Of a DNA stretch of 38,504 bases, positions 31,862 to 38,504 are shown piece by piece. This DNA comes from CAZBSE01 sp964494385. GTDB lineage: Bacteria; Actinomycetota; Humimicrobiia; Humimicrobiales; Humimicrobiaceae. Location of the stretch: contig CAZBSE010000018.1 of the NCBI GenBank assembly GCA_964494385.1, positions 1-38,504 on the forward strand, in the 5' to 3' direction. A program made the position numbers and the translations under genes. The notes below the pieces were generated by a model. The model did no database searches and was not told where the DNA came from. It saw nothing but the letters and a program-made list of their open reading frames with translations. Numbering within the stretch: the stretch's first letter is position 1; every line of letters starts with the position of its first letter.

Positions 31862-32710
31862 TTGGTAATATCAGTTGCCAGCGGTAAAGGCGGAACCGGA
31901 AAAACAACAGTAGCTGTTAATTTAGCTTTATCTTTGGATAATGTACAGCTGTTGGATTGTGATGTTGAAGAACCCAATAGTCATATTTTTATAAAACCGG
32001 TTTTTAAGAGTAAAAGTAAAGTCTTTATTCCTATTCCCGTAGTAGACAAAACAAAATGCGATGGATGCGGACGCTGTCAGGAAGTCTGTATATATAATGC
32101 TGTTGCAATTGCTGGCAAAAAGGTACTTATATTTCCCGAATTATGCCACGGCTGTGGTTCCTGTACTTATTTTTGTCCGCATGATGCTATAAAAGAGGAA
32201 AATGAAGAGATAGGTGTTGTCGAAGCTGGTGAAAAGAGCAGCATTCAATTTATCCATGGAAAGCTTAATATAGGCAAGATGATGGCCCCGCCGGTTATCA
32301 GGGCGGTTAAAAAGCATATTAACAAAAAAAAGACTGTAATTATCGATGCACCTCCCGGGACTTCCTGTCCCGTGATTACGGCCATAAAGGGTACTGATTT
32401 TGTTATTCTTGTAACCGAGCCCACACCATTCGGACTAAACGATTTAATGCTGGCTGTGGAAGTAGTGCGAAAACTTAAGATCCCATTCGGCGTTATAGTC
32501 AACCGTTCAGATCTCGGCAATAAAAAAACAGATGATTATTGTGCCAGGGAGCATATTTCAATACTGATGAAAATACCTTTCAGTAAAAAAATAGCCGGGA
32601 TCTACTCCCGGGGTGATTCCATTGTTGAAGCAATGCCGGAATATAGAGAAAAATTCCGGGAATTATTTGAAAAGATAAAACAGAATAAAGATGAGTCAAG
32701 TGCAAAGTAA
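31862..32710 (+). CDS. MinD-superfamily ATPase with inserted 2x[4Fe-4S] ferredoxin domain (1)
   Basis: A 282-residue P-loop ATPase with GKGGTGKTT at 8-16, DCDVEEPNSH (switch region) and VIIDAPPGTSCPVI. A ferredoxin domain is inserted at about 60-110: Cys66, 69, 72, 76 and Cys95, 98, 101, 105, in two C-x2-C-x2-C-x3-C sets. This architecture (COG1149) is known from many anaerobes, always near NifX-like genes, and has no established function. The start is TTG, as the P-loop follows at once. The third position before Asp (EEPNSH) matches this branch, while the second copy has AADLH. Confidence 0.92.
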   Translation: MVISVASGKGGTGKTTVAVNLALSLDNVQLLDCDVEEPNSHIFIKPVFKSKSKVFIPIPVVDKTKCDGCGRCQEVCIYNAVAIAGKKVLIFPELCHGCGSCTYFCPHDAIKEENEEIGVVEAGEKSSIQFIHGKLNIGKMMAPPVIRAVKKHINKKKTVIIDAPPGTSCPVITAIKGTDFVILVTEPTPFGLNDLMLAVEVVRKLKIPFGVIVNRSDLGNKKTDDYCAREHISILMKIPFSKKIAGIYSRGDSIVEAMPEYREKFRELFEKIKQNKDESSAK

Positions 32711-32727
32711 AATCAGGTCTAATTAAA

Positions 32728-33585
32728 ATGAAACAGATTGTAATTATAAGCGGTAAGGGCGGTACTGGAAAAACAGTCATTGCAGGGGCGTTTGCAGCAC
32801 TGGCCAGGGATAAGGTTATGGCTGATTGTGACGTGGATGCAGCAGATCTGCATTTACTGCTTGGTTCTACCATAAAAAAAACATATGTTTTTAAAAGCGG
32901 TTTTACAGCTTTTACGCACAGGGACCGCTGTGAAGGTTGTGGTGTCTGCAGGACGGCATGCAGGTTTGAAGCCGTAAGGGAAAATTTTTCCATAGATCCT
33001 ATTTCCTGCGAAGGGTGTGCATTTTGCAGTTTCATCTGTCCCCGGCAGGCAATAGAGATGAAAGCGAATATTTCCGGTAAATGGTTCATATCCGAAACAA
33101 GATTTGGTCCGTTGGTCCATGCCAGATTAGGCATTGCCGAGGAAAATTCAGGGAAGCTGGTTGCTCTGGTCAGACAAAAGGCGGAAGAGATTGCCGCAGA
33201 GAAAAATTGCAGGTGGATCATTATAGACGGTTCGCCTGGTATTGGATGCCCGGTCATTGCTTCCATTACCGGTACGGATTGCGCCGTAATAGTAATTGAA
33301 CCAACGCTTTCGGGGCTGCATGATGCCCGGAGGGTAATTGATGTTGCCGGACACTTTAACGTGCCGGTAAGAGTAATAATAAATAAATATGATTTAAACT
33401 GCGATATGACTGAAAAAATAGAGCACTGGTTCAAAGATAAAAATATTAAAATCCTGGGTAAAGTGGGCTTTAGTAAGGCAGTGGTAAGGTCGGTAGTTGA
33501 GGGGAAGACAATAATAGAGTATTCGGAAAATAAAGTAACCAGGACATTACGCAGCATATGGAGACTGATTGAGGAAGAATTATAG
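32728..33585 (+). CDS. MinD-superfamily ATPase with inserted 2x[4Fe-4S] ferredoxin domain (2)
   Basis: A 285-residue paralogue of the MinD-ferredoxin ATPase encoded just upstream. P-loop GKGGTGKTV at 9-17, switch DCDVDAADLH, and IIDGSPGIGCPVI as the Walker B region. The ferredoxin insert has Cys68, 71, 74, 78 and Cys94, 97, 100, 104. The two paralogues are clearly diverged, which suggests a heterodimer or two distinct partners and not a recent duplication. They are separated by 17 bp. Confidence 0.92.
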   Translation: MKQIVIISGKGGTGKTVIAGAFAALARDKVMADCDVDAADLHLLLGSTIKKTYVFKSGFTAFTHRDRCEGCGVCRTACRFEAVRENFSIDPISCEGCAFCSFICPRQAIEMKANISGKWFISETRFGPLVHARLGIAEENSGKLVALVRQKAEEIAAEKNCRWIIIDGSPGIGCPVIASITGTDCAVIVIEPTLSGLHDARRVIDVAGHFNVPVRVIINKYDLNCDMTEKIEHWFKDKNIKILGKVGFSKAVVRSVVEGKTIIEYSENKVTRTLRSIWRLIEEEL

Positions 33586-34221
33586 ATGAGGTTTATTCCT
33601 GAAATATCCATTAAGGAAACCAAAACAAATCACAAGTATTTCATGAAACGGATTTCTATTTACCGGAAGAGAGGTCTTGATTTTGTTGGAAGCCGGAAGT
33701 TCATACTGGAAAAATCAGGACCTTTAATAGACAGCATTCTGGAAATAGGCACCGGAACAGGGTATACAACAGTTGCGTTAGCCAGAAATAATTACAAATT
33801 TATTTCTATAGACAAAGATGAGCAGGCTTTGAAAATAGCGGCGCTTAATCTTGCATACGAAAACATTCTTGGTAATGTTAAATTTTATATAATGGATGGC
33901 AAACTATTAAATTTTGATGATGGGAGCTTTAAAAATATAATAGCCGTTAATTTGTTTCACCATATAAGCAATGTTGATAAAATTTTTTCCGAGATAGACA
34001 GGGCTCTTTGCTCCGGCGGCATGGCTGTCCTGGCGGATTTTAACCAAAGGGGTATGGAAATAATAAATAGCGTTCACAGAGAAGAAGGCCGTGTACATGA
34101 AGATAGCGGTGTTAGTAAAGATTATGTATATTCGCATTTTAAGGGTTTGGGGTATGGCATCAAAGAATATCATGAAAAAAATCACTGGCTTTTAATTGCC
34201 AGGAAATTACTTCAGGAGTAA
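33586..34221 (+). CDS. SAM-dependent methyltransferase (class I)
   Basis: A 211-residue protein with motif I ILEIGTGTGYTTVALA (about 56-71), an acidic end of strand 2 (ISIDKDE) and motif IV-like IIAVNLFHHIS. The C-terminal half is short and ends with HWLLIARKLLQE. It is a Rossmann-fold methyltransferase of the methyltransf_25/11 type. The start lies directly at the stop of the second MinD-ferredoxin gene, and the MBL gene follows 3 bp after it. Its location suggests it serves the same unknown pathway; the substrate is not predictable. Confidence 0.85.
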   Translation: MRFIPEISIKETKTNHKYFMKRISIYRKRGLDFVGSRKFILEKSGPLIDSILEIGTGTGYTTVALARNNYKFISIDKDEQALKIAALNLAYENILGNVKFYIMDGKLLNFDDGSFKNIIAVNLFHHISNVDKIFSEIDRALCSGGMAVLADFNQRGMEIINSVHREEGRVHEDSGVSKDYVYSHFKGLGYGIKEYHEKNHWLLIARKLLQE

Positions 34222-34224
34222 GAG

Positions 34225-34962
34225 ATGAAAGCAGAGATTCTTTTTGACAAGGAGGCGATTGATAAAAGTCTGCATACCGGATGGGGAGTATCTTTCCTGC
34301 TCAATCAGGAAGTACTATTTGATACGGGTGAAAACGGCTGCTGGCTCCTGGAGAATATGAGAAGTTTAAAAGTGGATATTGATAAAATAACGGCAGTGGT
34401 AATTTCCCATGACCATTGGGATCATACAGGCGGGCTCTGGGAGTTATTGAAAAATAAAGAAGGGCTTAAGGTTTACGCCTGCCCCGGTTTCGGCCCGGAG
34501 TTTAAAAAGAAGGTTAAAAAGTTAAAGGGCAGGCTTATAGAAACGGAAAAGACTACTGAAATTGCAGAAAGAATATTTGCAACAGGTGAAATTGCCGGTG
34601 AATATAAGGGAAGATATATATCCGAGCAGGCTTTGGTTGCAAGAACGGAGAAAGGACTTACCGTAATTACGGGGTGTTCCCATCCCGGGATAATAAAGAT
34701 TGTAAAGCAGGTTAAAAAAGATTTTCCCCATGAAAAAATTCACCTGGTATTCGGTGGATTTCATCTGATAGGCAGATATATAAGTAAATATATGGGTGGA
34801 TATGGTCGGAAAGCAAAACTTATAGCGGAAGAGCTTAAAAAGATGGGGATAGAAAAAGTCGGTCCCACCCATTGTACGGGATATGGCGCGCAGCTAATTT
34901 TCAAACATGTATATAAAGATAATTTTGTTTCGGTAAAAATAGGGCAGACATTTGAGATTTAA
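34225..34962 (+). CDS. Metallo-beta-lactamase-fold hydrolase, COG1237-like
   Basis: A 245-residue MBL-fold protein with SHDHWDHTGG (His62, Asp63, His64, Asp66, His67), GCSHPGI as the next His ligand, GGFHLIGR and PTHCTGYGA (last His). This pattern is that of the group annotated as 7,8-dihydropterin-6-yl-methyl-beta-ribofuranosylaminobenzene 5'-phosphate synthase (archaeal methanopterin synthesis). In bacteria the same family occurs beside MinD-ferredoxin genes, with unproven function. The ribosome site is CAGGAG. A role in pterin chemistry is speculative. Confidence 0.85.
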   Translation: MKAEILFDKEAIDKSLHTGWGVSFLLNQEVLFDTGENGCWLLENMRSLKVDIDKITAVVISHDHWDHTGGLWELLKNKEGLKVYACPGFGPEFKKKVKKLKGRLIETEKTTEIAERIFATGEIAGEYKGRYISEQALVARTEKGLTVITGCSHPGIIKIVKQVKKDFPHEKIHLVFGGFHLIGRYISKYMGGYGRKAKLIAEELKKMGIEKVGPTHCTGYGAQLIFKHVYKDNFVSVKIGQTFEI

Positions 34963-35033
34963 GGAGTAAATAATAGTTAAAACGTGAATGTTGAAGAAAT
35001 AGGAGCTTATTAATTAAGAAAGGGGGTGTAAGT

Positions 35034-35243
35034 ATGCCAATTTACAGTTATGTCTGTAAAGATTGCGGGGAAAAATTCGATTTATTTATTGGGATTGGTA
35101 AAAAAAACGACGAGTTAATTTGTAAAAAGTGCAGCAGCAAAAATATTCAAAAAACCTTTTCTTCATTTAGCATGGGTTCGTCATCAAGCAAGGAAAGCAA
35201 GTCTGATAGTTCTTGTCCCACCGGAACCTGTCAGTTTAATTAA
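35034..35243 (+). CDS. FmdB-family zinc-ribbon protein
   Basis: A 69-residue protein beginning MPIYSYVCKDCGEKFDLF, with the second pair CKKCSS; this is the FmdB/CxxC_CxxC_SSSS regulator family. A Ser/Lys-rich linker leads to a CPTGTCQFN tail with two more Cys. FmdB was first noted in formamidase regulation; the function of most members is unknown. The ribosome site AAAGGGGGTG is very strong. It lies between the MBL gene and metV, but with gaps of about 70 bp on each side, so it may have its own expression. Confidence 0.88.
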   Translation: MPIYSYVCKDCGEKFDLFIGIGKKNDELICKKCSSKNIQKTFSSFSMGSSSSKESKSDSSCPTGTCQFN

Positions 35244-35271
35244 CTTTAAGAAAAGTGATTAATCTTGTAAT

Positions 35272-35299
35272 CTTGTTATTTATTCAAATTAAAATAATA
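35272..35299 (+). promoter_or_regulatory. Candidate promoter for metV
   Basis: TTGTTA and TAATAT with 16 bp between them, about 15-40 bp upstream of the metV start. The -10 element nearly touches the ribosome site, so the leader would be extremely short. Weak. Confidence 0.3.
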
Positions 35300-35312
35300 T
35301 AAGGAGGTAGGA

Positions 35313-36002
35313 GTGATAGGGCAAACGAAAAAACCCATTAAAGAAATTCTTGAATACCTGGATGGTAAAAAAAGGATAATAATATATGGCTGCGGCGGTT
35401 GTGCAACAGTTTTCCATACAGGTGGTGAACCAGAGGTAAAGGAAATGGCAGATATTCTTACTAAAAACGGGAAGGATGTATTAGCTGCTATATCACCACC
35501 ATTCGGAGAGTTTACATGCTATGCTCCCTGGAGTAAAAAGCGGATGGCTAGCTATAAAAAACAAGTTAATGATTGCGATGCTGTTCTAATGCTTTGTTGC
35601 GGCGATGGCTTACAGGTAGCACGGGAACATATTTTAGAAAGTGAGTTTGGCTTAACCAAATCTATCTATCCGGCAACTAATCCTATAGGACATATGGGTG
35701 GAGGTCCTAGCCTGTTCAGGGAAAAATGTATTCAGTGTGGAGAATGCGAACTTGGTAAATCAAGCGGTATTTGTCCTATGACTCAATGTGCAAAGGGATT
35801 GCTTAATGGACCATGTGGCGGTACCAGGAAAGACGGAAAATGCGAGGTAAATCCTGATAATGATTGTGCCTGGGTGTTAATATACAAAAGACTAAAAGAA
35901 TTAGGGGAACTTGATAAGATGCGGGAAATTATGCCTCCAAAAGATTGGAGTAAAATGCAAAGACCGAGAGAGTTGGAAGTAGAACCCCTTTCTCTTGAAT
36001 AA
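35313..36002 (+). CDS. metV: MetV, iron-sulfur/zinc partner of methylene-THF reductase
   Basis: A 229-residue protein of the MTHFR C-terminal (MetV) family. It has an N-terminal domain with YGCGGCATVFHTGG and DAVLMLCCGDGLQVARE, then a Cys-rich end: CIQCGECELGKSSGICPMTQCAKGLLNGPCGG and CEVNPDNDCAW. In acetogens MetV forms a complex with MetF and links it to an electron-bifurcating or Rnf-type donor. The start is GTG after AAGGAGG. MetF follows 79 bp on, so this looks like a type III MTHFR. No HdrA or Rnf gene is within the window. Confidence 0.93.
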   Translation: MIGQTKKPIKEILEYLDGKKRIIIYGCGGCATVFHTGGEPEVKEMADILTKNGKDVLAAISPPFGEFTCYAPWSKKRMASYKKQVNDCDAVLMLCCGDGLQVAREHILESEFGLTKSIYPATNPIGHMGGGPSLFREKCIQCGECELGKSSGICPMTQCAKGLLNGPCGGTRKDGKCEVNPDNDCAWVLIYKRLKELGELDKMREIMPPKDWSKMQRPRELEVEPLSLE

Positions 36003-36081
36003 TATTTTCTCAGATGATTTTTAAAAAAACATAATTTTTAATGATAATTTTAAAAAATTAGTTTAAAAGCAGGAGGAGTAA

Positions 36082-36981
36082 ATGGTTACATCATTTAAAG
36101 AAGTACTGAAGTCAGATAAATTTATCATAACAGCTGAGATAGGTCCGGTAAAGGGTACCAATGTACAAAAAATGATTGATAATATAGAAATTCTTAAGGA
36201 TAAAGTTGATGCATTAAATGTTACGGATAATCAAAGTGCTGTAATGAGGTATCCTTCCCTGGGAACCTGTCTTCTTATAAAGGAGCAAGCCGGGGAGCCA
36301 ATATTTCAAATAACCTGTCGTGATAGAAATAGGCTATCTATCCAGGCCGATCTGCTTTTTTCATTTTCCAGAGGTATAGAAAATGTTCTCTGCCTTACCG
36401 GTGATTCTCTTAAAATGGGAGACCACCCGGAAGCAAAGCCTGTTTATGATATTGATTCAGTACAGTTGATACAGCTTGTCCATACTTTAAATTCAGGAAA
36501 AGATCTTTCCGACAGCAGTCTTGATGGGGGAGTTAGTTTTTGTATTGGGGCATCTGCTACGCCATCTGCAGATCCGATCGAGCCCCAGCTCATTAAATAT
36601 GAGAAAAAGCTAAAAGCTGGAATTGATTTTGTTCAAACCCAGGCTGTCTATGATTTAGATGAATTAAAAAGATTTGTAAGCTATAGCAGAAATATCGATA
36701 AGAGTGTAAAAATATTAGCAGGAATAGTCTTGTTAGTTAGTGCCGGGATGGCAAAATGGATGAATGAAAATATTCCTGGTATTTTTGTTCCTCAAAATTT
36801 AATAGATGAGATGGCTAAAGTGCCAAAAGGAGAGGGCTTATCAAAGGGAATAGAAATTGCCGGGGATATAATAAAAAAGATAAAAGATGAAAAGATTTGT
36901 GACGGTGTACATATCATGGCTATCGGGAAAGAAGAAAAGGTTCCCGATATACTAAAGGCTGCCGGAATTTTGAAAGTCTAA
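36082..36981 (+). CDS. metF: 5,10-methylenetetrahydrofolate reductase
   Basis: A 299-residue flavin TIM-barrel enzyme reducing methylene-THF to methyl-THF, the last folate step of the methyl branch of the Wood-Ljungdahl pathway, and also used for methionine. AEIGPVKGTNVQKM carries the catalytic Glu; DALNVTDNQSAVMRYPSLG, QITCRDRNR, VLCLTGDSL, QTQAVYDLDELKRF, AGIVLLVSAGMAKWM and GVHIMAIGKEEKVPDIL are standard blocks. The ribosome site AGGAGGAG is strong. Next to MetV it should work as MetVF. Confidence 0.95.
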   Translation: MVTSFKEVLKSDKFIITAEIGPVKGTNVQKMIDNIEILKDKVDALNVTDNQSAVMRYPSLGTCLLIKEQAGEPIFQITCRDRNRLSIQADLLFSFSRGIENVLCLTGDSLKMGDHPEAKPVYDIDSVQLIQLVHTLNSGKDLSDSSLDGGVSFCIGASATPSADPIEPQLIKYEKKLKAGIDFVQTQAVYDLDELKRFVSYSRNIDKSVKILAGIVLLVSAGMAKWMNENIPGIFVPQNLIDEMAKVPKGEGLSKGIEIAGDIIKKIKDEKICDGVHIMAIGKEEKVPDILKAAGILKV

Positions 36982-37005
36982 AAAGACAAAGGTTAAATAC
37001 TAATC

Positions 37006-37215
37006 ATGCCCGGTAAGATAGCCATAGTTAATTATAATAAATGTGATCCTAAAGAATGCAAAGATGGTATATGCAAGGCAGTAAGCACTTGTTCAAAAAA
37101 AATTATTAAGCAAGAAGAACCATATGAGGCACCATTTATTAATACAAGTCTTTGCTCAGGATGCTATGAATGTATTAAATCCTGCCCTAGAGAGGCCATA
37201 GAAAAGGCCAGGTAA
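37006..37215 (+). CDS. Stand-alone RLI-type ferredoxin
   Basis: A 69-residue protein with eight Cys (13, 18, 23, 29, 50, 53, 56, 60). The opening KIAIVNYNKCDPKECKDG is strikingly like the N-terminal Fe-S domain of ABCE1/RLI (IAIV-x2-x-KC-x-PKKC), and the second half LCSGCYECIKSCP is a regular [4Fe-4S] motif. Here there are no ABC cassettes. It follows metF by 24 bp and may serve as an electron carrier for MetVF or the ATPases upstream; this is inference. The ribosome site is weak. Confidence 0.8.
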   Translation: MPGKIAIVNYNKCDPKECKDGICKAVSTCSKKIIKQEEPYEAPFINTSLCSGCYECIKSCPREAIEKAR

Positions 37216-37248
37216 ATTATAAGTTATAAAAAAATAATTAGCTTTTTT

Positions 37249-37267
37249 CTTTCTTAATAAAAGAAAG
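37249..37267. terminator. Hairpin closing the island
   Basis: CTTTCTT (37249-37255) pairs with AAGAAAG (37261-37267) around a 5-nt loop, with a T-rich run before it. It lies between the island and the convergent minus-strand gene, so it may end transcription on either strand; the T-run would suit the minus strand less than the A-run that precedes it. Weak hairpin. Confidence 0.35.
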
Positions 37268-37340
37268 GTGATAAGTATAACTACTTAAGGAAGGAAAAAC
37301 AATGCTATCACTTTTTGTTTAACTATATCTATCAATACTA

Positions 37341-37994
37341 TCATGATATCTTTTTTGCTTTTAACAATCTTATATATTTCTTAAAAAAGAGATTTTCTTC
37401 AAAATAGCTAAATCCCTCCTCGGCCAGTATCTTTTTCCAATTTTTTTCAATAAAATCAAAAGCATAAGGACATTCCGCAAACTTAAAAGGAATCTTTAAA
37501 TAAAAAGGCATTTCTTTTAATGAGAACTCATTGTAATCCAATATAAAGAATTCACCATTATTTTTTAACGCCTTGAAGGCATTCCTGATAATCTTCTTCC
37601 TTGCCTCTTGAGGAAATCCGTGTAAAACAAAAGAGATAAAAGCTTTATCGAAATACATTTCATAGTCTAAGTCTTGATCAATCCTCTTATAGGTAACTTT
37701 AGCATTGGAGAACTCAGCACAATTTTTATTAAATTGGACAATCATCTCTTCAGAAATATCAAGCCCTACCAATTCTCCCTTTGTAGAAAGCTGCTTCATC
37801 ATCAAACAGGCATTCCTACCCGTTCCTGCGCCTAGGTCAATGATTTTATGATTTGGTTTAATTTTCATTAACAAAATTATTTTTTGAATAAAAAAAGAAT
37901 ACCTGCCCAGTGTTATAATATTCATTAATGTATCGTAATATTTTGCTGCAATCCCGCTAATTTCAACCTTTGATTCTGGATAATAATTACTCAT
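37341..37994 (-). CDS. Class I SAM-dependent methyltransferase
   Basis: A 217-residue protein with motif I IIDLGAGTGRNACLM (about 50-64), VGLDISEEMI (acidic end of strand 2), a central AFISFVLHGFPQE and post-motif FFILDYNEF. The N-terminal cap reads GIAAKYYDTLMNIITLGRY, as in UbiE/methyltransf_25 proteins. The substrate cannot be told. AGGAAT lies about 8 bp upstream of the ATG. It is transcribed toward the island, and follows the OsmC gene on the same strand by about 117 bp. Confidence 0.83.
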   Translation of the reverse strand: MSNYYPESKVEISGIAAKYYDTLMNIITLGRYSFFIQKIILLMKIKPNHKIIDLGAGTGRNACLMMKQLSTKGELVGLDISEEMIVQFNKNCAEFSNAKVTYKRIDQDLDYEMYFDKAFISFVLHGFPQEARKKIIRNAFKALKNNGEFFILDYNEFSLKEMPFYLKIPFKFAECPYAFDFIEKNWKKILAEEGFSYFEENLFFKKYIRLLKAKKIS

Positions 37995-38111
37995 TACTAA
38001 ATTCCTGTTACGAATCTTAATTTGTTATGTGCTTTTTTCACAGTATAAGTCTCTTCTTATTTAATAATAATTTGTTTATTCTTGGAATAATAAAGATTAA
38101 AAGAACCATAA

Positions 38112-38504
38112 TTAAGAAATTGATTCTACTTCTGGTTCCAGGGTAACTTTAGCCTTTACAGAATTTGAGACAAAACAACTCTCTTTAGAAACTTTAAGTA
38201 AATTTTCTGCTACACCTATATCTCCTTTAGATTCAACTGTTATCTTTGGTTTAATTGTTATCTTGGAAAATATATATTGCATTTCAACTAGTTCAATAAT
38301 TCCTTCAGCGGAGCTTTCATAACTTACAAATTTTAACCCTCGTTTCTCAGCATAATAGGAAAATGTTGTCATAAGACAAGCATTAACTGATGCCACTAAT
38401 AAGTCCTCAGGCGTCCAGGACCCCGGTTTACCACCAAATTCGACTGGAGTTGATAATTCAATAGAAGGTTTATTTCCGGATTCAATAATACCTTCTCCTT
38501 TTCC
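38112..38504 (-). CDS. OsmC-family protein (5' end outside window)
   Basis: The frame continues open to the window edge, so this is a partial gene of at least 130 residues. Features: EFGGKPGSWTPEDLLVASVNACLMTTF, with the first redox Cys in NACL, and KESCFVSNSV with the second, exactly as in OsmC/Ohr. Family members reduce organic hydroperoxides; many anaerobe copies are of the OsmC-like YhfA type with unknown substrate. The start lies outside the window; the internal GTG at 38396 would cut conserved sequence, so it is not the start. Confidence 0.88.
   Translation of the reverse strand, partial: GKGEGIIESGNKPSIELSTPVEFGGKPGSWTPEDLLVASVNACLMTTFSYYAEKRGLKFVSYESSAEGIIELVEMQYIFSKITIKPKITVESKGDIGVAENLLKVSKESCFVSNSVKAKVTLEPEVESIS

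Noticed and set aside
31862..33585. Cell-division MinD or plasmid ParA role for the two ATPases
   Set aside because: The ferredoxin insert and the NifX neighbours mark the COG1149 type; the C-terminal membrane-targeting helix of MinD is not seen.
32580..33623. A 347-codon open frame on the minus strand opposite the second MinD-ferredoxin gene
   Set aside because: It is an antisense shadow: the plus strand has a full P-loop, eight Cys and tight operon contacts, while the minus frame shows no family features.

Overview
The window is a low-G+C (roughly 38 %, estimated by eye), densely coded stretch of chromosome from what looks like an anaerobic bacterium of Gram-positive type. Evidence for this is a transcription-attenuating T-box leader, folded-loop regulation, TTG/GTG starts with strong Shine-Dalgarno sites, the gene order rho-rpmE-thyX-DUF1385-prfA-prmC, and the MetV/MetF pair of the methyl branch of the Wood-Ljungdahl pathway. 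The combination would suit a deep anaerobic actinobacterial lineage (Humimicrobiia/OPB41 type) or a Clostridia-like one. This placement is inference; no rRNA gene is present to settle it.

Layout. (1) 1-1139: a small Phd-Doc toxin-antitoxin cassette lies between two imperfect direct repeats of about 70 bp that carry a tRNA-Gln 3'-end remnant, next to an intact tRNA-Arg(CCU). (2) 1130-4209: ddl and a MocR/LysN-type aminotransferase on the minus strand, then a GNAT protein. (3) 4242-6203: a T-box riboswitch with a Trp (UGG) specifier controls a TrpB2-type tryptophan synthase beta chain. (4) 6295-13520: rho-rpmE-thyX-DUF1385-prfA-prmC, then an ArsB/NhaD-type permease. (5) 13580-22280: initiator tRNA, lipoprotein, ymdB, tilS, hpt, ftsH, and the folate genes folE-folP-folBK. 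(6) 22382-27775: primary sigma factor, an ABC-F ATPase, a truncated beta-propeller lipoprotein, and an HTH-ATPase-DUF4325 regulator with a palindromic operator over its promoter.

(7) 27953-37215 is the most interesting part. One strand carries, nearly without gaps, two glycine-rich DUF5320-like proteins, an Mrp/NBP35 ATPase, a radical SAM protein, two NifX/NifB-like proteins, the DUF134 DNA-binding protein, two MinD-type ATPases each with an inserted 2x[4Fe-4S] ferredoxin domain, a methyltransferase, a COG1237 metallo-beta-lactamase protein, FmdB, MetV, MetF and a stand-alone RLI-type ferredoxin. Its first promoter overlaps several copies of a TATGTCC element in direct and inverted orientation. 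This looks like a metal/Fe-S cofactor handling module of unknown function placed beside methylene-tetrahydrofolate reductase. (8) 37341-38504, minus strand: a methyltransferase and an OsmC gene that runs off the window.

How the genes fit: GTP cyclohydrolase I, DHPS and the DHNA/HPPK fusion make the pterin-pABA core of folate; ThyX makes dTMP without oxidising tetrahydrofolate to dihydrofolate; MetVF uses the folate pool for C1 reduction. No DHFR gene is seen in the window, which fits ThyX use.
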